The notes under the pieces are model-generated. The model had not been told where the DNA came from. It made no database searches and saw only the letters and a program-made list of their open reading frames with translations. From CAVVAH01 sp963746175 (GTDB lineage: Bacteria > Actinomycetota > Actinomycetes > JACCUZ01), in NCBI GenBank assembly GCA_963746175.1, contig CAVVAH010000004.1:868001-932000 (forward strand): a stretch of 64,000 bases of DNA, read 5' to 3'. How positions within the stretch are numbered: the first letter of the stretch is position 1; the number at the start of each line of letters is the position of its first letter. Shown in pieces: positions 17,070 through 26,086 of this stretch. The position numbers and the translations under genes were made by a program.

Positions 17070-18116
17070 CTAGAAGTAGTCGCAACCTCGGCCGTGCCTG
17101 GGACTGCGGCATCGGTCCCGCCCGGTCTGGCCGTCGTTGGTGTCGTCCCCGTGCCTGCCGAACAACTGGTCGGCGCCCCTACCGCCGGAGAGCGCGTCGT
17201 CACCGGGACCGCCGATGAGGACGTCGTCGCCCCAGGCGCCGTCAACGATGTCGTTGCCGCCTCCGCCGAAGAGGTGGTCGTTGCCGTCGAGCGACGGGGC
17301 ACCGTTGACCGGACCGGCCTCGACGACCAGGTCCGGAGCGGGGCCACCGTAGCCGTAGTCGTCGCCGGGGCCGGGCTCCACGTAGTCGCTGCCCGACTGG
17401 CCCTTGAGCACGTCGCTGCCCGCGCCGCCGACCAGGTGGTCGTCGTCGGGGCCGCCGTAGATCGTGTCATCGCCCTCGCTGCCGAGCAGCGTGTCGACGC
17501 CGTAGAACCCGTAGAGGGCATCGTTGTCCGGACCGCCGTCAGCCAGCTCCGGCCTCGACAGGTCGCCCTTGCCGTCTAGCGATGCGTTGATCCCCAGGTA
17601 GACGGTGTCGTCGCCCCCGTCACCACTCAGGTGGTCCAGTCCGCTCTCGCCGCTGATCCAGTCGTCCCCGTCTCCACCGCTGACGACGTCCAGCCCGTGC
17701 TGCTGCTCGGCAGCACCGGCACCCGGCTTGGCGACGTTGTCGCCGGCACAGATGGTGTCGTCCCCTCCGCGGCCCTCGATGTAGTCCGCGCCGCCGAGCC
17801 CGACGATCACGTCGGGGCCGTCGGTGCCGATGAGCCGGTCGTCACCTTCTGTGCCAGCGACCGTCGCCGGTTTCCCGTTGCAGGCCGGCGGTTCCGGGGT
17901 GTCGGTCGCGGTCGGGGTGCTGGACGGCGACGCGCTCGTCGACGGCGACGACGTGTCGGTCGCCGTCGACGTCGTTCCGGTAGCAGTGACGGTCGAGGCG
18001 CTCTCGTCGGCCGCCCCAGGCGTCGGGGCGCCCAGCAGCGTGGCTGCCAGAACGAGACCCCCGACGGCCCCGCTCGCCGCGAGGACGGACCGAGCCGAGC
18101 TGGGTACGTGAGCCAT
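17070..18116 (-). CDS. Secreted calcium-binding RTX (hemolysin-type) repeat protein
   Basis: A 348-aa protein. A signal peptide (VLAASGAVGGLVLAATLLGA) is followed by a Ser/Thr-rich linker of about 45 residues, then about 16 nonapeptide repeats of the GGxGxDxUx type (GTDGPDVIVG, GGDGDDWISG, GSEGDDTIYG, GGPGDDALSG). These form a calcium-loaded parallel beta-roll. Three cysteines near the ends (ICAGDN, RDRCRSP, GCDYF) and one in the linker may form disulfides. ATG 18116 has AGGGGAC 6 bases upstream. There is no catalytic domain and no type I secretion gene nearby, so it probably leaves by Sec as a structural or adhesive exoprotein. Confidence 0.85.
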   Translation of the reverse strand: MAHVPSSARSVLAASGAVGGLVLAATLLGAPTPGAADESASTVTATGTTSTATDTSSPSTSASPSSTPTATDTPEPPACNGKPATVAGTEGDDRLIGTDGPDVIVGLGGADYIEGRGGDDTICAGDNVAKPGAGAAEQQHGLDVVSGGDGDDWISGESGLDHLSGDGGDDTVYLGINASLDGKGDLSRPELADGGPDNDALYGFYGVDTLLGSEGDDTIYGGPDDDHLVGGAGSDVLKGQSGSDYVEPGPGDDYGYGGPAPDLVVEAGPVNGAPSLDGNDHLFGGGGNDIVDGAWGDDVLIGGPGDDALSGGRGADQLFGRHGDDTNDGQTGRDRCRSPRHGRGCDYF

Positions 18117-18465
18117 GAAGTCCCCTGTCGTGTCGTTGGCTGGTTCACTGCAAGCCGCAGACCATACGGGGGCAATTCGGGCGGTGATCAAGTCAGAAGG
18201 TGACCTGTCACAGGACCGACACGAAGGCTTTGCCCGACAGTGGCCCTCTCCGCAGCATCGAACTGTCGAGGCTGCGCCTGGTCGGGTCCGGAAGCCCCTC
18301 TCGGAGGCGATCCTTGCGGTGTTCCGCGACGACGAGGTCGGGCGGCTGACGCCTGACGATAGGAGCCCGATCCCTGGCCCTCCCGACCGCGCCGGCCATG
18401 TCGTCCGGCCCACCCCGCCGCCCATCGCCTCTCCGTCAGGCGCAGCAGCGCCGCGCCGCGAGATG
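18117..18465. other. Intergenic region between RTX gene and molybdoenzyme operon
   Basis: About 350 bp. It should hold the promoter of the RTX gene and the end of the minus-strand operon whose last gene stops at 18466. I see no convincing gene and only weak promoter-like hexamers. Confidence 0.5.
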
Positions 18466-18879
18466 TCACCTGCCGCGACGGGCCCTGACGACCGAGGCGG
18501 CGTAGAGCGCGAGGTGCACGGCCGCGACGAGGCCGAGCAGCACGGCCCAGCTGGTGCCGTAGTCACGCACGAGGAGGCCCTTGCTCGGGGGCTGGGTGCC
18601 CTCGCGGTGGACGAGCGGGAGGGCGACGACCGTCACCGTTGCCGCCACGACGAGGAAGGACTGCAGGTAGCGGCGGCCCAGAGCCGGAGCCGCGGTCAGG
18701 ACCCGTCCCGCGGCCAGGACGGTGGGCGAGAGCAGCACGTCGTGGATGACGACGGCGGCGGCCAGCCACACCCCGATCCACACCAGGTCCACCAGCGAGT
18801 TCTGGGTCAGGAGCCGCACCCCGCCGTACGCCAGCAGCAGGACGCCGACCAGTCCCACGAGCAGCCGGTTCCGGTTCAT
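18466..18879 (-). CDS. Four-span membrane protein, last gene of molybdoenzyme operon
   Basis: A 137-aa protein with four hydrophobic spans (LLVGLVGVLLLAYGGVRLL, LVDLVWIGVWLAAAVVIHDV, FLVVAATVTVVALPL, AVLLGLVAAVHLALYAASVV). ATG 18879 overlaps the molybdoenzyme stop by four bases. No domain recognised. Its place suggests it assembles with or supports the membrane-bound oxidoreductase. Confidence 0.8.
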   Translation of the reverse strand: MNRNRLLVGLVGVLLLAYGGVRLLTQNSLVDLVWIGVWLAAAVVIHDVLLSPTVLAAGRVLTAAPALGRRYLQSFLVVAATVTVVALPLVHREGTQPPSKGLLVRDYGTSWAVLLGLVAAVHLALYAASVVRARRGR

Positions 18880-20078
18880 GGCCGGACCTTCAGCGAGCGC
18901 AGCCACTTCGTGTTGAGCACGCCGGCGCGGTTCGGCGCGATCAGTCGCAGCGGGTAGCCGTGGTCGATGCTGAGACGCTCGCCGTTGAGATGGGTCGCGA
19001 GCAGGGCGTGCTCGAGCTGTGGCCCCTCGACGGTGCTGGAGTGGTACGCGCCCCGCGTCTCGATCGACGCGAGTCGGACGGACGACCCTGCGTCTCCGCC
19101 GGCGCGCTCCACCAGGTCGAGCAGCCGGATGCCTCGCCAGTGCGCGCCGACGCTCCACCCCTCGACGCAGGTGATCGGAAGCTGCGCCTCGGAGGTGGCC
19201 ATCGTCTCGACCTCGGCGCGGCTGAGGACGTACGGCGAACGACCGGCGACCTCCAGGGACCAGTCGGGTGCCTGAGCCGCCTCGACCACACCCGCCTGCA
19301 GAGCGGTCCGGTTGACCGGCAAGCCTTGCGGTCCGCGGCCGGTGTCGCGCGGCGCCAGCAGGGCCAGCGGCCGGAGCGGCGTCAGCGTCTGGCCGACCGT
19401 CGTCGCGACGACCACGCCGACACCGGCACCGGTCGCGAGGAGCAGACCCCGCCGGGTCAGCGCCGGGGTCGGGGGCGGCGGCACCGGCCCGGCGTTGCTG
19501 TGCGCGTCGGGGTTGTCGCTCCAGGGCACCTCGCTCAGCACGTCGCCGTCGGCGACCTTCACGCCGAGGCCGTACCTGATGTCCGGCAGCTTGACCGCGA
19601 TGTGCAGCAGGACCGACCCGATGACGACGTAGCCGAGGTAGTGGTGCACGCGGACGAAGTGCCACGGCCAGGCGTACCAGCCGAGCACGTTGAGGAACCC
19701 GGTGGCGACCTGCAGCAATGACGACGAGACGAGGACGAACACCGACAAGCGCTCGAGGCCGTGCCGCACCGACGACACGGCCGGCCAGCGGAACAGGTTC
19801 GGATAGACGGACCAGAGCTTGACCAGGAGCAGCGGGATGCAGGCGATCCCCGTGATGACGTGAAACCCCTGGGTGACGCGGTACAGCCACACCGGGCTCG
19901 CGGGCTCGGGCAGCCACGTCCACGGGTGGTACTGGTAGTGGCTGAGCAGACCGGTGACGAAGCAGATCCCGAACGCCGCTCCCAGGACCCGCCCGAGCCG
20001 CGCGGTGACAGCGGTGGACCGCAGCGGACTGGTGAACCGCGGCCAGGCCCGGGGCCGCTCGTGCGGCAGCAGCCTCAC
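18876..20078 (-). CDS. Cytochrome b561-like / sulfite-oxidase-fold molybdopterin oxidoreductase fusion
   Basis: A 400-aa fusion. The N-terminal half (about 25-185) has four to five membrane spans with candidate haem ligands (TQGFHVITG, FVRVHHYLGYVVIGSVLLHI). A second segment starting RRGLLLATGAGVGVVVATT looks like a twin-arginine-style anchor. The C-terminal half (about 245-400) is an oxidoreductase molybdopterin-binding domain with the molybdenum-ligand cysteine in LPITCVEGWSVGAHW and the pterin-binding tail GYPLRLIAPNRAGVLNTKWL. The likely topology is haem b in the membrane passing electrons to or from a Mo site outside. The substrate is unknown; sulfite or a small S-/N-oxide is possible by family. 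Confidence 0.85.
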   Translation of the reverse strand: MRLLPHERPRAWPRFTSPLRSTAVTARLGRVLGAAFGICFVTGLLSHYQYHPWTWLPEPASPVWLYRVTQGFHVITGIACIPLLLVKLWSVYPNLFRWPAVSSVRHGLERLSVFVLVSSSLLQVATGFLNVLGWYAWPWHFVRVHHYLGYVVIGSVLLHIAVKLPDIRYGLGVKVADGDVLSEVPWSDNPDAHSNAGPVPPPPTPALTRRGLLLATGAGVGVVVATTVGQTLTPLRPLALLAPRDTGRGPQGLPVNRTALQAGVVEAAQAPDWSLEVAGRSPYVLSRAEVETMATSEAQLPITCVEGWSVGAHWRGIRLLDLVERAGGDAGSSVRLASIETRGAYHSSTVEGPQLEHALLATHLNGERLSIDHGYPLRLIAPNRAGVLNTKWLRSLKVRP

Positions 20079-20701
20079 GATCGCACCAGCGCCGCGAACC
20101 AGCGGCCCGAGTCGGTCCAGGTCTCGACCACGCGCAGGCCCGCCAGCGCGGCCGAACCGTGCACGTCACGCAGTCCCAGGTGGGCCCACGGGAAGGACGG
20201 CGACACGTGGGCGCCGCTCGCGACCCGCACCCGGGTCCACCGGCTGCTCGCCTCGGGTCCCTCGACCTCGACCAGAGCCCGGCCGGTCGGTCGCATGAGG
20301 TCCGCGACCCGGCGCAGCAGGACGACGGGCAGCCCGCCGATGCCGATGTTGCCGTCCGCCAGCAGGACGGTGTCCCACCTGCCCGGCCGCGGCACAGCGG
20401 CGGAGAAGATCGAGCAGCGCTGGACGCTCGCGCCGGCAGCCCGGGCGAGCCGCACGGCCTCGTCGTTGACGTCGATGCCGACGGCGGCGACGCCCCGCTG
20501 CCGAAGTGCCGCGGCGAGCCGACCCGGCCCGCAGCCGACGTCGAGCGTGGCGCCGGCGCACCGGTCGAGCAGCCCGCCGTCACCGGCGATCGGCGGCCCG
20601 CGCCAGCTCTCGACCGGCAACGGCACCCGGGTCCCGTCGGGGTAGACGGCCTCGAGCAGGTCTCCGTCACGGAGGGCCCGCGAGTAGAGCAGTCCTCTCA
20701 C
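20075..20701 (-). CDS. Class I SAM-dependent methyltransferase
   Basis: A 208-aa Rossmann methyltransferase with SAM motif I TLDVGCGPGRLAAALRQRG, motif II GIDVNDEAVRLAR and a post-I acidic residue. GTG start at 20701, overlapping the stop of the glycosyltransferase-like gene before it; its own stop overlaps the molybdoenzyme start. There is no cysteine triad of the ArsM type. Substrate unknown; operon context suggests a lipid- or sugar-linked small molecule. Confidence 0.85.
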   Translation of the reverse strand: MRGLLYSRALRDGDLLEAVYPDGTRVPLPVESWRGPPIAGDGGLLDRCAGATLDVGCGPGRLAAALRQRGVAAVGIDVNDEAVRLARAAGASVQRCSIFSAAVPRPGRWDTVLLADGNIGIGGLPVVLLRRVADLMRPTGRALVEVEGPEASSRWTRVRVASGAHVSPSFPWAHLGLRDVHGSAALAGLRVVETWTDSGRWFAALVRS

Positions 20702-21348
20702 GCGGCACCCTCCGTGAGCCGGGCCAGCTCGGCCGCGAAGAGGCTTCCGGGCGCCTCGGCCGCGACCAGGTCGCCGTCAGCGGCCACATCGACGTCACGT
20801 CGGGTCTCGAGCAGGCGCACCCGCAGACCACAGGCCTGCAGCCGGACCAGCTGTCGGGCACCGGTGTCGGCGCGGGACATCGGCACCGACTCGACGTGCT
20901 CGGGGCGCGGGCGGCGCAGCCCGATCGCCCAGAAACCGCCGTCGGACGCCGGCCCGAGCACGGCGTCGGTACCCGGCTCGAGCAGCCGGGCCACGGCGCG
21001 GTCGAGGTCGGCGGGGAGCAGCTGCGGCGTGTCCATGCCCACGAGCAGCACGGGCAGCGGCAGGCCTGTGTAGGCGGTGGCCATGGCGTGCGCGATGCGG
21101 ACGTCGAGCGAGCCGTCGCACTGCGGCTGCACGGCGACGCTGTCCGGCAGCCAGTCGCCGGGGGCACCGTCGAGGGCCGTCACGACGCGGCGTACGTCGG
21201 CGCCCGTCGCGGCCTGCATCGTGTCGACGAGGGCGGCACGCGCCAGCCCGGCGGCTTCGGCCGGCGAGTACGGCGGGGTCAGCCGCGTCTTCACGCGGCC
21301 CGCGACCGGGCTCTTCGCCAGCACGACGATCTGGGCGTCCGCGGTCAT
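20698..21348 (-). CDS. DUF2064 / TIGR04282-type glycosyltransferase-like protein
   Basis: A 216-aa protein of the nucleotide-diphospho-sugar transferase fold. The N-terminal AKSPVAGRVKTRLTPPYSP is the family's nucleotide-binding motif, and VLLVGMDTPQLLPADL plus GPASDGGFWAIGLR are the other signatures. Members are annotated as arsenosugar-type glycosyltransferases on thin evidence. It is coupled to genes on both sides by four-base overlaps. Activity here is inferred. Confidence 0.85.
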   Translation of the reverse strand: MTADAQIVVLAKSPVAGRVKTRLTPPYSPAEAAGLARAALVDTMQAATGADVRRVVTALDGAPGDWLPDSVAVQPQCDGSLDVRIAHAMATAYTGLPLPVLLVGMDTPQLLPADLDRAVARLLEPGTDAVLGPASDGGFWAIGLRRPRPEHVESVPMSRADTGARQLVRLQACGLRVRLLETRRDVDVAADGDLVAAEAPGSLFAAELARLTEGAA

Positions 21349-21995
21349 CGGGCGAGCACCGCCCGCATGTCGCGGACGGCGCGGACGTAGCCGGGCAGCG
21401 TGCCGGTGACCTTGGACCGGCCGATCCGCCGGAGGTAGCTGACCGGCACCTCGGTCACGCGCCAGCCGGCGGCATGGGCGGCCAGCAGCGTCTCGAGCGG
21501 GTAGCCCGACCGCCGGTCGGCCAGCCCCAGCGCGAGCATCGGCTTCCGACGGAAGGCGCGCACCGGCCCGAGGTCGCGCAGCGGCAGCCCGGTGCGGCGC
21601 CGGATGGTGCCGGCGAGCGCGACGTTCGCGAGCCGTGCTGGGACCGGCCAGGCGCGCAGCGACGAGGTGGTACGCCGGCCGAGCACCAGGTCCGCCTCAC
21701 GGGCCAGGACGAGGCCGGTGAGGCGCGGCAGCTCGGCGGGATCGAGGCTGGCATCGGCGTCCATGACGCAGACGACGTCGCTCGTGGTGGCGAGCAGGCC
21801 GGCGTGGCACGTGGCGCCGTAGCCGCGCCGGGTGCTCGTGACCACGAACGCCCCGTGCGCCCGCGCCACCTCGGCAGAGCCGTCGACCGAGCCGTTGTCG
21901 ACGACGAGCGGTCGGAAGCCCGCAGGCATCCGGCCGAGGACCCATGGCAGTGCCGCCGCCTCGTTCAGGCAGGGAAGCACGACGTCGACGACCAT
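21345..21995 (-). CDS. Family 2 glycosyltransferase (polyprenyl-phosphate sugar synthase-like)
   Basis: A 216-aa GT-A enzyme with DVVLPCLNEAAALPWVL at the start, VVDNGSVDGSAEVARAHG, and the metal-binding VVCVMDADASLDP. No membrane span at the C-terminus. It resembles dolichyl/undecaprenyl-phosphate sugar transferases. Start placed at ATG 21995; an in-frame GTG three codons earlier is possible. It is the first gene of the five-gene operon, divergent from the GT-C-like membrane protein. Confidence 0.85.
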   Translation of the reverse strand: MVVDVVLPCLNEAAALPWVLGRMPAGFRPLVVDNGSVDGSAEVARAHGAFVVTSTRRGYGATCHAGLLATTSDVVCVMDADASLDPAELPRLTGLVLAREADLVLGRRTTSSLRAWPVPARLANVALAGTIRRRTGLPLRDLGPVRAFRRKPMLALGLADRRSGYPLETLLAAHAAGWRVTEVPVSYLRRIGRSKVTGTLPGYVRAVRDMRAVLAR

Positions 21996-22094
21996 GGCGA
22001 GCACGCTGCCACCCGGGGGACGGATCAACCCTTACCGTTCGATGACGGGGGCTCCGGAGCCGCCGGTCGAGCGGCCTGGCGCGCATAGCCTCGC

Positions 22095-23423
22095 GTGGTG
22101 CACGGCGGCCCAGCGCGTCCCTCGCGCGTCGCGACCGCGACGGCGCTCACGACGTGGGTCGCGGTGGTGGCGGTCGCGGTCGCCTGGGGCCACCACCTGC
22201 TCCCCGGCGGGCGGCTCAACGTGCACGCCCCACCGTTCCAGGGGCACTACCGCTTCGAGCCGTCCGCCGTGCTCCCGGGCCTCGCCGTCGCTGCGCTCGC
22301 CGTCGTCGTCCTGCCCCGAACCGCGCTGCGGCAGCGATGGGCGTCGCTGGTCTGGACGTCGGCGGCCAGCGCCGCCGCATGGGCCGTCGCACTCGCGGTG
22401 CTCGACGGGCACCGGAGCCTCGGCGGCCCGCTGGGTCGGGCCCACGAGTACCTGCCGGCCGTGCCACGGGTCGGTGACGACCCGGGCGCCTTCCTGCGCG
22501 GGTATGCCGACGCCGTCGCCGACCGCGACCTCCCGGTCCACGTCAACGGGCACCCGCCGCTGATGGTGCTGGTCTTCTGGGCCTGGGACCGGCTCGGCCT
22601 CTCCGGGCCCGGCTGGGCGGGCGCGTTGGTGATCGGGGCCGGCGCGTCCGCGGTGGCGGCGGTTCTGGTGACGCTCAGGGCGCTCGGCGACGAGTCGTCC
22701 GCCCGGCGGGCGGCGCCGTTCCTCGTCCTGGGCCCCTTCGCGGTCACCATCGCGACGAGTGCCGACGCGTTCTTCCTCGGGGTCGCGGCCTGGGCCGCGG
22801 CGGCGCTCGCGGTCGGGCTGCGCCGCGGTTCGTGGCGGCTGCTCGCGGTCGCGGGACTGCTGGCAGGCGCGCTGCCGTACCTCAGCTATGGCCTGCTGCC
22901 GTACGGCGCCGTGCTGCTGTGCGTCGGATGGCTGGGAGTGCGAGAGCACCGGTGGCCGGTGTCCTGGCGGTCGCGGGTGCTGCTCGTCGGTGCCGGTGTG
23001 GTCGGGCTGGCGATCGTCCCGGTGCTCATGACCGCCGCCGGCTTCTCCTGGTTCGACGGCGCCCAGGCGACCCACCGGGCCTGGTCCCTCGGCAAGGGGG
23101 ACGACCGGCCGTACCTCTACTCGCTGGTGGCCGACGTCGGCGTCCTCGCGGTGCTCGTCGGGCCGGCGACAGCGGTCGCGGTAGCGCGTCGGGTGCCGAG
23201 GGTCCCGCTGGTCCTGGCGGGGTCCGCGGCCCTGGGGCTCGCCGTGCTCGCGGTCAGCGGCATCACGCGGCTGGAGGTCGAACGGATCTGGTTGCCGTGG
23301 GCGCCCTGGCTCGTGCTGGTCACCGCCACCCTCGGGCCGACGGTGCGGACGACCCGCGGCTGGCTCGCTGTGAACGCCGCGTGCGCGTTGGTCTTCCAGC
23401 TGCTCGTCCTCGACGTGTGGTGA
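22095..23423 (+). CDS. Polytopic membrane protein, GT-C-like
   Basis: A 442-aa protein with about ten hydrophobic spans. A hydrophilic loop near residues 115-155 (RAHEYLPAVPRVGDDPGAFL, DLPVHVNGHPPLMVLVFW) resembles the first extracytoplasmic loop of lipid-phospho-sugar-dependent GT-C enzymes. Divergent from the family 2 glycosyltransferase, which could make its lipid-linked donor. GTG start at 22095 or 22098. Function inferred. Confidence 0.65.
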   Translation: MVHGGPARPSRVATATALTTWVAVVAVAVAWGHHLLPGGRLNVHAPPFQGHYRFEPSAVLPGLAVAALAVVVLPRTALRQRWASLVWTSAASAAAWAVALAVLDGHRSLGGPLGRAHEYLPAVPRVGDDPGAFLRGYADAVADRDLPVHVNGHPPLMVLVFWAWDRLGLSGPGWAGALVIGAGASAVAAVLVTLRALGDESSARRAAPFLVLGPFAVTIATSADAFFLGVAAWAAAALAVGLRRGSWRLLAVAGLLAGALPYLSYGLLPYGAVLLCVGWLGVREHRWPVSWRSRVLLVGAGVVGLAIVPVLMTAAGFSWFDGAQATHRAWSLGKGDDRPYLYSLVADVGVLAVLVGPATAVAVARRVPRVPLVLAGSAALGLAVLAVSGITRLEVERIWLPWAPWLVLVTATLGPTVRTTRGWLAVNAACALVFQLLVLDVW

Positions 23424-23503
23424 ACCGCGCCACGTCGTCGGGGTTGGCCGAGCGGAACCGGCGGGCAGGACCTCAGGACCTGAGAGAACCGGAGGACCCC
23501 CTG

Positions 23504-24178
23504 ATGGCCAACGTCATCGCGTTCGACGTCAACGAGACGCTGCTCGACCTCGGTGCGCTCGACGAGCCCTTCGAGGAGGTGCTCGGCGACGCCGCGATGC
23601 GGCAGCAGTGGTTCGCGCTGATGCTGCAGGTGTCGTTCGTCGGCGGGCTGACAGGTGGCTACGTCGACTTCAGTGCTGCGCAGCACGCGGCGTTCCGCAT
23701 GCTGGCCGAGCGACTCGGCGTGGAGGTCACCGAGGACGACGCGGCGGCGATGGTCGCGCGGATGAGCGCCCTGCCGCCCCATCCGGAGGTGGCCGGCGCG
23801 TTGCGGACGCTCCGGGACACGAGTCTCACCGTCGTGGCGCTCACCAACTCCGTCGCGTCCGTGGCAGAGGCGCAGCTGGCCCACGCCGGCATCCGGGACT
23901 CGTTCGACGCCGTCGTGTCGGCGGACTCGGTCGCTCACCTCAAGCCGGCCAGCCAGCCGTACGCCGCGGTGGCGGACGCGTACGGCGTCGAGCTCGGCGA
24001 CGTCCGGCTGGTGGCCGCCCACTGGTGGGACGTCGCCGGCGCCATGCGGGCCGGCTGCCGGGCGGCGTTCGTCGCCCGGCCGTCGATGGTGCTCAGCCCG
24101 GCGTGGCCTCGGCCGGACATCGTCGAGCCCGACCTGACAGGGGTGGTGCGACGCATCGTCGAGGTCGACGCCGGCTGA
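23504..24178 (+). CDS. Haloacid dehalogenase type II (HAD superfamily)
   Basis: A 224-aa HAD hydrolase. Nucleophile motif AFDVNETLLDL, motif II VVALTNSVASV, Lys in SVAHLKPASQPY, and a last motif RLVAAHWWDVAGAMRAGC that matches the L-2-haloacid dehalogenase subgroup (AAHxWD). ATG 23504 follows GGAGGA. Likely hydrolyses a 2-haloacid or a related small acid. Its neighbours do not suggest a pathway. Confidence 0.85.
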   Translation: MANVIAFDVNETLLDLGALDEPFEEVLGDAAMRQQWFALMLQVSFVGGLTGGYVDFSAAQHAAFRMLAERLGVEVTEDDAAAMVARMSALPPHPEVAGALRTLRDTSLTVVALTNSVASVAEAQLAHAGIRDSFDAVVSADSVAHLKPASQPYAAVADAYGVELGDVRLVAAHWWDVAGAMRAGCRAAFVARPSMVLSPAWPRPDIVEPDLTGVVRRIVEVDAG

Positions 24179-24201
24179 GCCCCGGCAGCCCCGAGCCGGG
24201 T

Positions 24202-25332
24202 TCAGTCGGCGGCGAGCGGGAGCCGGACCTCGAACCGGCAGCCGGGGTGCACGTTCACGACGGCGATGGCACCCCGGTGCGCCTCGACGATGCCGCGGGC
24301 GATCGCGAGGCCGAAGCCGCCGCCCTGGTCGTCGGCAGTGGTGCGCGCGGCCGTGCCTCGGAACGCCGTCTCGAACAGTCGAGGCAGGTCGTCCTCCGGG
24401 ATGCCACCGCACGCGTCGGCCACCGTGATGCGCACGTGGTCGTCGCCGCTGTCGGCGCTGACCTCGATGGTGCCCTCGCTAGGGGTGTGCCGGATCGCGT
24501 TGAGCAGCAGGTTGCGCATCACCCGGCCGAACTCGTCCGGGTCGACCTGCACCGGCAGGTCCGTCGCGCTGTCGCCGATGAGGCGCACGCCCTTCGCTCG
24601 GGCGACCGGGTCGGCACTGGCGAGCGCCTCGTCCACCAGGTCGCCGGCCGCGACCCGTTCGAGGTGCAGCCGCATCGGTCCCTCGACCCGGGAGAGCTCG
24701 AACAGGTCGGCGACCATCTGCGTGACCCGGTCGACCTCGACGGTGAGCTGCCGGTGGTACCGGCTGACGGTCTCGGGGTCGGAGACGACGCCGTCCTCGA
24801 GCGACTCGACCATCGCGCGCATGCCGGCGAGCGGCGTACGGAGGTCGTGGCTCATGCCGGCGACCAGCTGACGTCGGCTGTGCTCCGTCGCCTCAGCGAC
24901 CCGGCGGGCGCGCACCAGACGCCGGTGCGCGTCGTCGAGGGCGGATGCCACGATGCGCAGCTCGCCGGTCGGCATCGTCGGCGCACCGTCGTACTCCGGG
25001 TCGCCGACCTGAACCGCTGCATCGGCGAGCTGCCGTCCGGCGCGGCGCAGGGTCCGCCCGAGCAGCAGCGCGACGCCCACCGCGCTGACCACCGCGAGCC
25101 CGCTGACCGTGAGCACGACTCGTGCGTCATGTCCGGACAGGAACATCTGCCTGGTCGTGATCAGGACGGCCCCCGCGACGGTCGCCAGCGCTGCCCCGCT
25201 CACGATCAGCAGGTGCACCACCACTGAGCGCCCTCGTGCGGCGCGCAGCAGTGCACCACCGAGAGCCAGCGCGGCGGCGGCGCACGCGACCGTCAGCAGC
25301 GCGACGACGCCGACGTCGGCAGCCGGTATCAC
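24202..25332 (-). CDS. Sensor histidine kinase
   Basis: A 376-aa kinase with two to three N-terminal membrane spans and only a very short external loop, so it probably senses within the membrane. HAMP-like linker, H box LVAGMSHDLRTPLAGM, N box MRNLLLNAIRHTPSEG, G boxes VADACGGIPEDD and GGGFGLAIARGIVEAH. GTG start at 25332 overlaps the response regulator stop. Forms a classical pair with that regulator. Confidence 0.92.
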   Translation of the reverse strand: MIPAADVGVVALLTVACAAAALALGGALLRAARGRSVVVHLLIVSGAALATVAGAVLITTRQMFLSGHDARVVLTVSGLAVVSAVGVALLLGRTLRRAGRQLADAAVQVGDPEYDGAPTMPTGELRIVASALDDAHRRLVRARRVAEATEHSRRQLVAGMSHDLRTPLAGMRAMVESLEDGVVSDPETVSRYHRQLTVEVDRVTQMVADLFELSRVEGPMRLHLERVAAGDLVDEALASADPVARAKGVRLIGDSATDLPVQVDPDEFGRVMRNLLLNAIRHTPSEGTIEVSADSGDDHVRITVADACGGIPEDDLPRLFETAFRGTAARTTADDQGGGFGLAIARGIVEAHRGAIAVVNVHPGCRFEVRLPLAAD

Positions 25333-26027
25333 TCCTGCTCCTGCGGCTGGTAGCGGTAGCCGGATCCCCAGACGGTGACTACTCGCCGCGGTTCGGCCGG
25401 GTCGTCCTCGAGCTTGCCGCGGAGGCGGCGTACGTGCACGGTCACTGTCGACTCGTCGCCGACGGTCCAGCCCCAGACGTCGGCGAGCAGCTCCTTGCGC
25501 GAGAAGACCTGGCCCGGGTTGTTGAGGAAGAACGCGAGCAGGTCGAACTCGCGGGTCGTGAGCACCAGCTCACGACCGTCCCGTATGACCTGCCGCGCGC
25601 CGAGGTCCACCGTCAAGTCGCCGTCGCGCTGCACACCGACCTGCCGCGGCCCTGCCGAGCCCCGGGCCCGGCGCAGCACCGCCTGGACGCGCAGCACCAG
25701 CTCGCGGGGGCTGAACGGCTTGGTGAGGTAGTCGTCGGCACCCATCTCGAGGCCTGTGATCCGGTCGCTCTCGGAGCCGAGCGCCGTCAGTAGCAGCACC
25801 GGAGTCGTGACCGACCGCCGCATCCGACGACAGACCTCGAGCCCGTCCATGCCGGGGAGCATGATGTCCAGCACCACCAGGTCGGGGCTGCCGGCGAGCG
25901 CCCGGTTGAGCGCGGTCGTCCCGTCCGACACGTGCTCGACCTCGTGCCCGTCGTGCGTGAGGTACCGGCACACGACGTCGGCGATCGTCGGGTCGTCCTC
26001 GGCGACGAGGACCTTGGTGCGCGGCAC
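25329..26027 (-). CDS. OmpR/PhoB-type response regulator
   Basis: A 232-aa protein with receiver 1-118 (VAEDDPTIAD, phospho-Asp in LVVLDIMLPGMDG, Lys in DDYLTKPFSP) and a winged helix 135-230 (WTVGDESTVTVHVRRLRGKL). Layout and sequence resemble the MtrA/TcrA-like group. GTG start at 26027. The pair stands alone between the dehalogenase and the epimerase. Confidence 0.92.
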   Translation of the reverse strand: MPRTKVLVAEDDPTIADVVCRYLTHDGHEVEHVSDGTTALNRALAGSPDLVVLDIMLPGMDGLEVCRRMRRSVTTPVLLLTALGSESDRITGLEMGADDYLTKPFSPRELVLRVQAVLRRARGSAGPRQVGVQRDGDLTVDLGARQVIRDGRELVLTTREFDLLAFFLNNPGQVFSRKELLADVWGWTVGDESTVTVHVRRLRGKLEDDPAEPRRVVTVWGSGYRYQPQEQE

Positions 26028-26086
26028 TCCTCGACGCTAGAGCCTCCCGGACCGTTCGGCTGCCGCCGTCACCAAGCCGTAAGACC

